DNA from: Methylobacteriaceae bacterium
GTDB lineage: Bacteria; Pseudomonadota; Alphaproteobacteria; Rhizobiales; Beijerinckiaceae
Assembly (NCBI GenBank): GCA_020638135.1
Contig: JACKJE010000005.1
Location: forward strand, 1 to 64,000
DNA: 64,000 nt
Reading direction: 5' to 3'
Of the stretch, positions 55,124 through 62,586 are shown one piece after another. The position numbers and the translations under genes are program-made. Position 1 is the first letter of the stretch. Every line of letters starts with the position of its first letter. The notes under the pieces were generated by a model. It did no database searches, was not told the origin of the DNA, and saw only the letters and a list, made by a program, of their open reading frames with translations.

Positions 55124-55780
55124 CTAGCTTCGGCAGCGATCGAGGAAGCGCCGGAACGCGTTCTGGCTGCTTCGCGTAGGAAGCGAAGCTTTTTCGCCCG
55201 CGATGACAAAGGAAAACGGCCTGCCCCCGGCAAGCTCCTCGAAGATCGGATCGCTGGCGGATGTGTCGACGACGACCGCGCCGCCGTCTTCCGTCGCCTT
55301 GTCCTGCGCCACGCCCCGATAGCGCGCGGTCACGTCGCCGACCGTGATCGCCACTTCCGCTTTCGAGCCCGCCGGCAATTGCTTCGCCGTGTCCAGCGTC
55401 ATGCGCACGCCGCTGTTCGGGATGCAGTAGAGAACGGCGCCGACAAATTCGGTCGGCGAATAGGCCGGAAATACAACCCCGACCTTCACGCCGTCGGCGC
55501 CCTCGTTCACTGCCCAATAGCCGTAAGACTCTGCGCCGGCGTCCGCTCCGCCGCCCGCCGCCCCGGCGGCAGCCGAAGCCTGCGGAGAAGCTTTCGCTTC
55601 TGTCCCCTGCGGCGCTGCCTGATGGGCGCGAACGGCGGATTGCGCGCCGGCGAAGGCGTCATCGAGAAGTTCGATCAAGCGGCCGGACGCCCGCTCGGCT
55701 TGCGCACCCGCGCCCGTCGAACCAGCGACGAAGACCGCGAAGACCGCCAGGGCGCAGGTAAATGATTTCATCGAGGTCAT
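55124..55780 (-). CDS. Secreted protein, IalB-like pattern uncertain
   Basis: 218 aa. There is a signal peptide (MKSFTCALAVFAVFVAGSTG), an Ala/Gly-rich linker (residues ~60-85), and a beta-rich domain with two Cys (AVLYCIPNSGVRMTLDTAKQ, EVAITVGDVTARYRGVAQDK, IFEELAGGRPFSFVIAGEKA and RRFLDRC). The layout resembles the alphaproteobacterial periplasmic proteins annotated as invasion-associated or hypothetical; I am not sure of the family. Confidence 0.65.
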   Translation of the reverse strand: MTSMKSFTCALAVFAVFVAGSTGAGAQAERASGRLIELLDDAFAGAQSAVRAHQAAPQGTEAKASPQASAAAGAAGGGADAGAESYGYWAVNEGADGVKVGVVFPAYSPTEFVGAVLYCIPNSGVRMTLDTAKQLPAGSKAEVAITVGDVTARYRGVAQDKATEDGGAVVVDTSASDPIFEELAGGRPFSFVIAGEKASLPTRSSQNAFRRFLDRCRS

Positions 55781-55819
55781 CGAAAACGCTTCCGTACTGG
55801 ATGGCTCATCCGACGCACC

Positions 55820-56797
55820 TCACCGCGGCGCAGGCGCAGGCGCATTCGACAGCGATTTCTTCTTCTGGAAGGCGTCATATTGCTGCCGCCACTGGCGGAC
55901 GCGCTGCAATTGCATCTGTTCGAACTGCGCGACATTGGGCAAACCGTCGAGCATCTTGTTCACGGTTTCGAGGTCCGTGATGTCCTCGCGTTTGAGCGGG
56001 ATCGATTTCACGTAGTTCAGCCGCGTCTGGTACGTCTGGAAGATGATCACCAGGCGATTGACATGCATCTTGGCGGCGACGGGATCCTTCGCCGGATGCG
56101 TCCAGAGCGAGGGGTTGCCGTCGAGCGCCAGCGCATCGCGGATCGCGATGAGGTCCGCGATCAGCATGTAGGTCTCCGTCACGCCCTCGCGACCGCGGCC
56201 AAGCTCCTCGGCGATCTGGTAGCCCATGTCGTGCTTCTGCCCGGTCGCGTCGAGATCATCGACCGGCGCCAGCATGCCCGGCCTGTTCGGGTCCTCGCTG
56301 CCGCCCCACCAGCCCCGCCCCACCCAATTGCCATAGCGGCCCCAGGATTGCTCGTTCTCGCCGGCCCAGACCCTGTCCCGGATATATTTCGTCCACTCGC
56401 GCACGCGCGTCGTCGCGCTCACGCCTTTCGCGGCGTCGGACTTGGCGCCGGTCTTGGCGCTGTCAGGTTTCGGCTGACACTTGGCGAGACCCTCCGCGCG
56501 CGCCTGATTTTCGTGCTGCGTGCCGTTGAACATCCAGCCGTCGACCATGCACCAATGGTAGTGGCTGTCGTAATTCGACTGCCAGCGCGGTCCGCCATAG
56601 CCGCAGTTCCTGCGCAGGGCTTCCTCGTTCTGCGCAACGGCGCCTTTCGCATAGGCGCTGCATTGCCCGGGATCGCCGCCGGCGCGGGCGGCGCCTGCGA
56701 AAACGATCGAGAGAGCGGTCGCGGCGAAAAACAGCCGCGCATGCCTCGCGATTCCCAATGTCTGGCCAGTAGACGTCACGTCTGAACCCGTCTTCAT
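55820..56797 (-). CDS. Secreted two-domain protein with phospholipase A2-like motif
   Basis: 325 aa. A signal peptide precedes a Cys-containing N-terminal domain (CSAYAKGAVAQNEEALRRNC, GYGGPRWQSNYDSHYHWC, LAKC; residues ~45-110). Residues ~160-215 carry RYGNWVGRGWWGG, which resembles the calcium loop of PLA2, and PVDDLDATGQKHDMGYQ. The latter matches the PLA2 catalytic His-Asp helix (PVDxLDxxCxxHDxxY) with the usual Cys replaced by Gly and Gln. A helical tail follows. It may be a secreted lipase of a Cys-poor PLA2 type; activity is not established. Confidence 0.65.
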   Translation of the reverse strand: MKTGSDVTSTGQTLGIARHARLFFAATALSIVFAGAARAGGDPGQCSAYAKGAVAQNEEALRRNCGYGGPRWQSNYDSHYHWCMVDGWMFNGTQHENQARAEGLAKCQPKPDSAKTGAKSDAAKGVSATTRVREWTKYIRDRVWAGENEQSWGRYGNWVGRGWWGGSEDPNRPGMLAPVDDLDATGQKHDMGYQIAEELGRGREGVTETYMLIADLIAIRDALALDGNPSLWTHPAKDPVAAKMHVNRLVIIFQTYQTRLNYVKSIPLKREDITDLETVNKMLDGLPNVAQFEQMQLQRVRQWRQQYDAFQKKKSLSNAPAPAPR

Positions 56798-56893
56798 AGC
56801 GGCGCTTCTCGCGACGCTGCGTCGCCGATTGGCGTGACGAGATCACGAACGATATCCGCGCGCCTTATGTTGGCTCAAACACGGCAATGGGGC

Positions 56894-57562
56894 TTAGCGA
56901 GCGGGCGGGCGCGTCTTCCGGGAGGCCAGAACGAGATCGAGCAACGAGCTTTCCGGATTCTCCCCCTTCACGTGCGCGAGCAGCGGCGCAAGGCGTCCGT
57001 CGACGAGCAGGGTCGCAAATCCGTGAACCAGCGACCAGGCGGCGGTGATGTCGGCGACAATGGCGGCAGTGTTCACGCCGCTCGCCCCGCCGCCTGCGCG
57101 GGCGACGACCGCGCCACGTAGCAGCATCGCCATGTCGCTCACCGCCGATTTGAGGGCCGGGCGGTCAGCGTCAAGCATCTCGCTGCGATACATCAGGTTG
57201 AACAGGCCGGGATTGGCGACGGCGAAGGCGACATAGGCCCGCCCGATCGCATCCATCGCATCGTCCGCCGTCGCGGCGTCGTCCAGCGCGGCGCGCATCT
57301 GCCCGGCAAGCCGACGAAAGCCTGACGCCGCGAGCTCTGACTGCAAGCCGCACAGATCGCCGAAATGGTTTTTCGGCGCGGCATGCGAAACGCCGGTTTC
57401 CGCCGCGGCCGCGCGCAGGGTCAGGCCGCCGACGCCTTCCCGACGTAGCAGGGCCTCGGCGGCGTCCAACAGCGCCTGCTTCAGATTGCCGTGGTGATAG
57501 GGGCCGCCGCGCTCGCCGTCCCCGGTCGGCGACGCCGGCGCGGCCGGTTCTGTCGTGCTCAT
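56894..57562 (-). CDS. TetR/AcrR family transcriptional regulator
   Basis: 222 aa. GGAGGG precedes ATG 57562. The DNA-binding domain is YHHGNLKQALLDAAEALLRR, then EGVGGLTLRAAAAETGVSHA and APKNHFGD (residues ~28-75). The ligand domain (RAYVAFAVANPGLFNLMYRS) is of the WHG type. It is divergent from an alpha/beta hydrolase. Two near-identical palindromes in the 100-base gap are likely its operators. Confidence 0.92.
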   Translation of the reverse strand: MSTTEPAAPASPTGDGERGGPYHHGNLKQALLDAAEALLRREGVGGLTLRAAAAETGVSHAAPKNHFGDLCGLQSELAASGFRRLAGQMRAALDDAATADDAMDAIGRAYVAFAVANPGLFNLMYRSEMLDADRPALKSAVSDMAMLLRGAVVARAGGGASGVNTAAIVADITAAWSLVHGFATLLVDGRLAPLLAHVKGENPESSLLDLVLASRKTRPPAR

Positions 57563-57584
57563 GCACCCTCCTGATCCGCTATTG

Positions 57585-57603
57585 ATATTTACACTGGAAA
57601 TAT
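57585..57603. promoter_or_regulatory. TetR operator copy 1
   Basis: ATATTTACACTGGAAATAT is a 19-base palindrome with one mismatched pair. It shares the core ATATTKACACTGKMAATAT with copy 2; the centres are 45 bases apart. It lies next to the tetR start and would block the regulator's own promoter. TTGACA at 57606-57611 follows immediately. Confidence 0.7.
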
Positions 57604-57629
57604 ATGTTGACAACGGAAATCGCACACCG

Positions 57630-57648
57630 ATATTGACACTGTCAATAT
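57630..57648. promoter_or_regulatory. TetR operator copy 2
   Basis: ATATTGACACTGTCAATAT is a perfect 19-base palindrome (9-bp arms, one central base), 15 bases before the GTG of the hydrolase gene. It contains a TTGACA, so it may overlap the hydrolase promoter or act as a roadblock in its leader. Confidence 0.8.
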
Positions 57649-57662
57649 TTGGAGATCGACCC

Positions 57663-58658
57663 GTGCACCTGTCCCAGCTTCTGATCGCGATCGCGACATT
57701 TCCCATTGTTTTCGTTGGACTGGCAGTCGCTCTGATCTTCTGGCCGGTTCGTCGTCCCGCCGGCTTCGGCGGCGCGGCGCTCGCCGATTTCCGCCGTTTC
57801 GTGGCGCGGGGCGATTTCGCGGCGGCGCCGCCGGAGCAGCGCTTCGTCGCCCGCGACGGCGCCAGCCGCGCCTACCGACTCTACGGCTCAGGGGCGGACC
57901 TTCTGGTGTTCATGCACGGTTCGGGTGGCGACTCAGCCTATCTCGCCCGCTTCGCCGAGGGTCTGGCGACCGCCGCCGGCCTGCGCGTCGCGACGCTCGA
58001 CATGCGCGGCCACGGCCATTCGCCGGGCGTGCGCGGCGATGTCGACCGCCTCGACAGGCAGGAGACCGACATCGCAGATCTCACCGCCGCCCTGAAGGCC
58101 GAGGGCGAGGCCGGACGTTTCTTCGTCGGCGGGCATTCGATCGGCGGCGGTCTCGCGATCCGCTACACGGCGGGCCGCGAAACGCCCCGGCCGGACGGCC
58201 TGATCCTCATGTCGCCTTACGTCAGCAACGCGGCGCCGTCGGCGCGTCCGATGTCGGGCGGCTGGGCGCATGCGCGGGTTCCCCGCTTCGCTGGCATTCA
58301 GATGCTGCATCGCTTCGGCATTCACACGTTCGACGGACTGCCCGTCGTCCAGTTCGCGATTTCGGAAGCCGCGAAGACCGGCGCGGAAACGCCGGCCTAC
58401 AGCTGGCGCCTGTTCCGCTCCGTAACGCCGCGTGAAGACTGGAGGAAGGAAATCGCGTCGATCGCCTGCGATACACTCGTGCTCGGCGCGGAAACGGACG
58501 TCATCTTCAACGCCGAGGGCTACAGGATTGCGTTCGCTCCCAATCCGCGGGCGAAGGTCGAGATCGCGCGCGGGATCGGACATTTCGATCTCGCCATGTC
58601 CGACTTTGCGCGGGATCGCGCCGCCGAGTTCTTGCGCCAGCAAATGGCGGGCGCCTGA
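57663..58658 (+). CDS. Alpha/beta hydrolase (serine aminopeptidase/lysophospholipase-like)
   Basis: 331 aa from GTG 57663, with GGAG upstream. An N-terminal membrane anchor (LLIAIATFPIVFVGLAVALI, residues ~6-25) is followed by the oxyanion loop LVFMHGSGGDSAYLARFAEG, LRVATLDMRGHGHSPG, and the nucleophile elbow GGHSIGGGLAIRY. A late Asp (VLGAETDVIFN) and His (ARGIGHFDLAM) complete the triad. It resembles membrane-anchored monoacylglycerol or lysophospholipase-type hydrolases. Likely repressed by the divergent TetR. Confidence 0.9.
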   Translation: MHLSQLLIAIATFPIVFVGLAVALIFWPVRRPAGFGGAALADFRRFVARGDFAAAPPEQRFVARDGASRAYRLYGSGADLLVFMHGSGGDSAYLARFAEGLATAAGLRVATLDMRGHGHSPGVRGDVDRLDRQETDIADLTAALKAEGEAGRFFVGGHSIGGGLAIRYTAGRETPRPDGLILMSPYVSNAAPSARPMSGGWAHARVPRFAGIQMLHRFGIHTFDGLPVVQFAISEAAKTGAETPAYSWRLFRSVTPREDWRKEIASIACDTLVLGAETDVIFNAEGYRIAFAPNPRAKVEIARGIGHFDLAMSDFARDRAAEFLRQQMAGA

Positions 58659-58669
58659 GGTGAACGACC

Positions 58670-59599
58670 TCAGCTGGCCTTCGCCAGCCCGCCCGCGTCC
58701 GTGCGCAACCACGCCGCGCCGCACGCCTTCGCCAGTTCGCGCACGCGCAGAATGTAGCTCTGGCGCTCGGTCACCGAGATCACGCCTCGCGCATCCAGAA
58801 GGTTGAACGTGTGGCTCGCCTTGATGCACTGGTCGTAGGCGGGCAGCACCATGTCGTGGCGCTCGCCCTTGTCGCCGGCCGCCAGCAGCGCGCGGCATTC
58901 GGTTTCGGCGTCCTTGAAGTGGCGGAACAGTTTTTCCGTGTCGGCGTGCTCGAAATTGTGCCGCGAATATTCCTGCTCGGCCTGCAGGAAGACGTCGCCG
59001 TAGGTGACCTTTTCCGAGCCTTCGCGGCCGTTGAAATTGAGGTCGTAGATGGATTCCACGCCCTGCAGATACATGGCGAGACGCTCAAGCCCGTAGGTGA
59101 GTTCGCCTGACACGGGCGAGCATTCGAAGCCCGCGACCTGCTGGAAGTAGGTGAATTGCGAGACTTCCATGCCGTCGCACCAGCATTCCCAGCCGAGCCC
59201 CCAGGCGCCGAGCGTCGGGCTCTCCCAGTCGTCCTCCACGAAGCGGATGTCGTGCAGCAGCGGATCGATGCCGATGGCCGCCAGCGACTTGAGGTAGAGG
59301 CCCTGCAAATCCGGCGGCGAAGGCTTCAGGATCACCTGGAACTGATAGTAGTGCTGAAGGCGGTTGGGGTTCTCGCCATAGCGGCCGTCCTTCGGCCGGC
59401 GGGAGGGCTGGACGTAGGCCGCCTTCCACGGTTTCGGCCCGAGCGAGCGCAACGTAGTGGCCGGATGGAACGTGCCGGCGCCGACCTCCATGTCGTAGGG
59501 CTGGAGAATGACGCAGCCCTGCGCCGCCCAGAAATTCTGGAGCGTGAGGATGAGCCCCTGAAAGCTTTTTTTCGGGTCGTTGAAGGCGCTGGTGGTCAT
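58670..59599 (-). CDS. glyQ: Glycine--tRNA ligase alpha subunit
   Basis: 309 aa from ATG 59599 (MTTSAFNDPKKSFQGLILTL). Diagnostic class-II stretches: QNFWAAQGCVILQPYDMEVG, AGTFHPATTLRSLGPKPW, RRPKDGRYGENPNRLQHYYQ and GWECWCDGMEVSQFTYFQQV. It pairs with glyS. Between them lie seven genes, including a TetR-hydrolase pair, an unusual separation. Confidence 0.98.
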   Translation of the reverse strand: MTTSAFNDPKKSFQGLILTLQNFWAAQGCVILQPYDMEVGAGTFHPATTLRSLGPKPWKAAYVQPSRRPKDGRYGENPNRLQHYYQFQVILKPSPPDLQGLYLKSLAAIGIDPLLHDIRFVEDDWESPTLGAWGLGWECWCDGMEVSQFTYFQQVAGFECSPVSGELTYGLERLAMYLQGVESIYDLNFNGREGSEKVTYGDVFLQAEQEYSRHNFEHADTEKLFRHFKDAETECRALLAAGDKGERHDMVLPAYDQCIKASHTFNLLDARGVISVTERQSYILRVRELAKACGAAWLRTDAGGLAKAS

Positions 59600-59776
59600 G
59601 GCTGTCTGATCGTGGCGGGCCGAATTGCGGCGCAACCTATGGGCCGCGCCACCGGCGGTCAATGCGGCTTCGGCGCCGTTCAGCCGGGGTTCAGGACATC
59701 CCTTCTAGGAAAGCCGCCAACGCCGGCGCCGGAGCCAAACTGCGCGCTTCCGCATCGCCGGCGAGGAGGGTTGGAC

Positions 59777-60373
59777 ATGGCCTACAATCTGAAGAAGGCG
59801 CTCTCGGCGGCGGCGCTCGTCGCGGGTCTGGCGGCCTCGCCCGCGTTTGCGCAGGTTCTCACCGCGCCGGCAGGCGGCGGCGCGGGCGGCGTGATCATCG
59901 GCGGCGGCCATCACGGCGGTTTCGGCGGCGGCCGGATCGCGACGCCCATGGCGCCGGCGGCGGTTCCGCGGGCCTATGTTCCGCAAGTCCTGCCGGGCGG
60001 CGGCGGCATTGTCGCTCCGCGCGTCCGCCCGCCAGTCGGCGGTCCGATCGTCGGCGGCCCGAACTGGGCCGGCGGGGGCGTGGCGATCGCGCCGCGTCAA
60101 CCGCGCGGCTGGTCGGCGCCGGGCATTGCGCACGCCCCGCACGACACCGCGCAGTCGATGTATGTCGGCGGGCGGCATCGCCATCGCGGCGGCCATTGGC
60201 GCGGCGGCGCAGCGTATCCCTACTACCTCGGCGGCTACGACCCCTACCCGGTCTATGTCCCCTCGCCTGTCTACGAGACCGACCTCGACGACGACGAATA
60301 TTGCGTGCTGCGCAAGGTTCGCGTGCACACCCGGTACGGCTGGCGCAGGGTGTGGCGTCGGGTCTGCACCTAG
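59777..60373 (+). CDS. Gly/His/Pro-rich secreted protein
   Basis: 198 aa. GGAGGG precedes ATG 59777. A signal peptide (MAYNLKKALSAAALVAGLAA) leads into a Gly-rich segment (GGGAGGVIIGGGHHGGFGGG), a His/Arg-rich stretch (GGRHRHRGGHWRGGAAYPYY) and a C-terminal module with two Cys: DDDEYCVLRKVRVHTRYGWR, RVWRRVC. That last module is common in Hyphomicrobiales secreted proteins of unknown function. His-rich parts could bind metal. Convergent with the TrmN6-like gene, overlapping at TAG/CTA. Confidence 0.75.
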   Translation: MAYNLKKALSAAALVAGLAASPAFAQVLTAPAGGGAGGVIIGGGHHGGFGGGRIATPMAPAAVPRAYVPQVLPGGGGIVAPRVRPPVGGPIVGGPNWAGGGVAIAPRQPRGWSAPGIAHAPHDTAQSMYVGGRHRHRGGHWRGGAAYPYYLGGYDPYPVYVPSPVYETDLDDDEYCVLRKVRVHTRYGWRRVWRRVCT

Positions 60374-61164
60374 CGGCTGCGCCAGGCCGCCAGGCCGATC
60401 CCAGCTTCACCGCGGTGGATCGCCTCCGCCTCCGGCGTGTGCAACATCAGCGGCGGCAGGAGGGCGAGCGGCGCGCGCGAGCCCTTCCTGCCTGAAACCA
60501 GCAGGCGAACCGCAGGTTCGCCTGCTTTCGCATGGACCGGCAGAAGCCGCAGCTCGCCGATGCGCCCCTTCGCACCCACCAGAATGTCAGCGAGCGCGTC
60601 GGCGCGATGGATCATCAGGAACAGGCCGCCGGGCCTGAGCAGGGCGAGCGCGGCTTTCATCCACGCTTCGAGCCCGCCCTCGGCGACATGGGCGCGCGCC
60701 CGGGCCGCGTCCGGCGAAACGCGCGCGGTCTTGCGGTCGAGGAAGGGCGGGTTGGTGATCACGAGATCGAACGAGCCGTCGGCGAGGCCCGCGGCGCGAC
60801 GGCTCGCCGCTTTCAGAATGTCGGCCTCAATCGCGCGGGCGCGGCCGGGGAAACCGTTTTCAGCGATATTGCAGGCGCAGAGCGAAACCAGCGCGGGGTC
60901 GATCTCGACGCAGGCCATGTCCAGCCCGGCGGCGCGGGCAAGCGCCGAAAGCCCGGCGGCGCCGACGCCAGATCCGACATCGACCGCTCGGCCCCCGGCC
61001 CCGGCCGGAACGCAGGCGGCCAGCAGCACGGCGTCCGTGCCGGCGCGATGGCCCGCCGACGGCTGACGCAGGGTCAGACGCCCGCCGAGGAAGGCGTCAG
61101 GCCGGGGAGAGGTCTGCGCCAAGGCCCGCCTCTCGCAGCGCGATCCGCGCCCGTTCCCCATCAT
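60370..61164 (-). CDS. TrmN6-like tRNA1(Val) adenine-N6 methyltransferase
   Basis: 264 aa. The N-terminal FLGGRLTLRQPSAGHRAGTD and AVLLAACVPA, the SAM motif VDVGSGVGAAGLSALA, VEIDPALVSLCACNIAENGF and the NPPF motif (FDLVITNPPFLDRKT) are those of the TrmN6/YfiC group (N6-methylation of A37 in tRNA1(Val)). The start is uncertain: ATG 61164 overlaps the upstream DUF2007 gene by 68 bases, while TTG near 61122 would nearly remove the overlap. A 12-bp-arm hairpin (60500-60526) lies inside the gene. Confidence 0.85.
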   Translation of the reverse strand: MMGNGRGSRCERRALAQTSPRPDAFLGGRLTLRQPSAGHRAGTDAVLLAACVPAGAGGRAVDVGSGVGAAGLSALARAAGLDMACVEIDPALVSLCACNIAENGFPGRARAIEADILKAASRRAAGLADGSFDLVITNPPFLDRKTARVSPDAARARAHVAEGGLEAWMKAALALLRPGGLFLMIHRADALADILVGAKGRIGELRLLPVHAKAGEPAVRLLVSGRKGSRAPLALLPPLMLHTPEAEAIHRGEAGIGLAAWRSR

Positions 61165-61321
61165 CGTCGGCCACCAGCACCCGGCGTCGGATGAAGCCCA
61201 GCGACCCTTCGAGCACGCTCATGTGCCGGTCGGTCACGAGAAAGGCCACCTTCTCGCCCGCCAGCACCGCTTCAGCGAAGGACAGGAGCACAGGGTCGTT
61301 GGTGCGCAGCAGTTCGATCAT
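61097..61321 (-). CDS. DUF2007 family protein
   Basis: 74 aa from ATG 61321 (MIELLRTNDPVLLSFAEAVL). The pattern AGEKVAFLVTDRHMSVLEGS, RRRVLVADDDGERARIALRE matches DUF2007 (putative signal-transducing small proteins, possibly PII-like ferredoxin fold). It is coupled by overlap to the TrmN6-like methyltransferase, a conserved pairing in alphaproteobacteria. Divergent from the polyprenyl synthase. Confidence 0.85.
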   Translation of the reverse strand: MIELLRTNDPVLLSFAEAVLAGEKVAFLVTDRHMSVLEGSLGFIRRRVLVADDDGERARIALREAGLGADLSPA

Positions 61322-61434
61322 GGGTCGCGCCAAACTGTCACGGCGCCCCGCGCCCCACAAGCGCCGGTCGGAATTCCATTTGCCGGCAAAGGACGTTAAA
61401 TAGCCGATGGAAGGAACATCGTAGCGAGGTTGTT

Positions 61435-62458
61435 TTGGGCGTCGTCATTCCCCTCGAGGAAAAAACCAAGCCGGAAGCCAAGGGCGGCGTCGAGCGGCTG
61501 GTGTCGCTTGTTTCGGCCGACATGGAGCGCGTCAACCAGACGATCCTGGCGCGCACGGGCTCCGACGTGACGATGATCCCGGAGGTCGCCAACCACCTGA
61601 TTTCGTCGGGCGGCAAGCGGCTGCGGCCGATGCTGACGCTGGCGACCGCCGCGCTCTGCGACTATCGCGGAGACGGCCATATCAAGCTCGCGGCCGCCGT
61701 CGAATTCATGCACACGGCCACCCTGCTGCACGACGACGTGGTGGACGAGAGCGACATGCGCCGCGGCAAGCTCGCCGCCCGTATGTTGTGGGGCAACGAG
61801 GCGAGCGTTCTGGTCGGCGACTTCCTGCTCGGCCAGGCCTTCCGGATGATGGTGGAGGTCGGCTCGCTGCCGGCGCTCGACATTCTCTCGACCGCCGCGA
61901 CCGTGATCGCGGAAGGCGAGGTGATGCAGCTTGCCGCCGCCAAGGACACCTCGACCACGGAAGACGCCTATCTCGCCGTGATCCGCGCCAAGACGGCGGC
62001 GCTGTTCGCGGCGGCCTGCGAGGTCGGTCCCGTCGTCGCCAACAGGCCGAAGGCGGACGCCGCCGCCTGCCGCAGCTACGGCGCCAATCTCGGCATCGCC
62101 TTCCAGTTGATCGACGACGCGCTCGACTACGGCGGCACGTCGGCGGCGCTCGGCAAGAATGTCGGCGACGATTTTCGCGAAGGAAAGATCACGCTGCCGG
62201 TGGTTCTCTCCTTCCGGCGCGGCACGGACGGCGAGCGCGACTTCTGGCGCCGGACGCTGGAAAAGGGGCGAGATCGCCGAAGGCGACCTCGAGACCGCGC
62301 TCGGCATCATGCGCAAGCACCGCGCGCTCGAGGACACGATCGAACGCGCCCGCCACTATGGCGCGATGGCGCGCGACGCGCTGGAAATCTTCGGTCAGTC
62401 GCCGGTGAAGACGGCGCTGCTGGAAACCGTGGATTTCTGCATTTCAAGGGCGCATTGA
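61435..62458 (+). pseudogene. ispB: Polyprenyl (octaprenyl/decaprenyl) diphosphate synthase, frameshifted near the end
   Basis: Starts at TTG 61435 (GVVIPLEEKTKPEAKGGVER). Long-chain trans-prenyl synthase motifs: GGKRLRPML, first Asp-rich LLHDDVVDESDMRRG and second QLIDDALDYGG. After LEKG (about 62263) an extra G in GGGG shifts the frame. The normal C-terminus (EIAEGDLETALGIMRKHRAL, VKTALLETVDFCISRAH) continues one frame on to 62458. Corrected length is ~340 aa. The product is the isoprenoid tail of ubiquinone, an essential function, so the homopolymer shift is probably a sequence error. Confidence 0.9.
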
Positions 62459-62469
62459 GGGCGCTGGCC

Positions 62470-62548
62470 GTCATTGCGAGGAGCAAAGCGACAAAGCAAT
62501 CCAGAGCCGAGCCGTGGCTCTGGATTGCTTCGCTCCGCTCGCAATGAC
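62470..62548. repeat. GTCATTGCGAGG...TCGCAATGAC palindromic repeat, second copy
   Basis: Outer arms GTCATTGCGAGGAGCAAAGC and GCTCCGCTCGCAATGAC, with an inner hairpin AATCCAGAGCC / GGCTCTGGATT. It matches the element at 34731-34842. It fills the gap between the polyprenyl synthase and the HpaB/AbfD-family gene, convergent ends. Confidence 0.85.
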
Positions 62549-62586
62549 GGTCTCTATCGAATACGTGTCTTCGAACCTGGCAGCCC

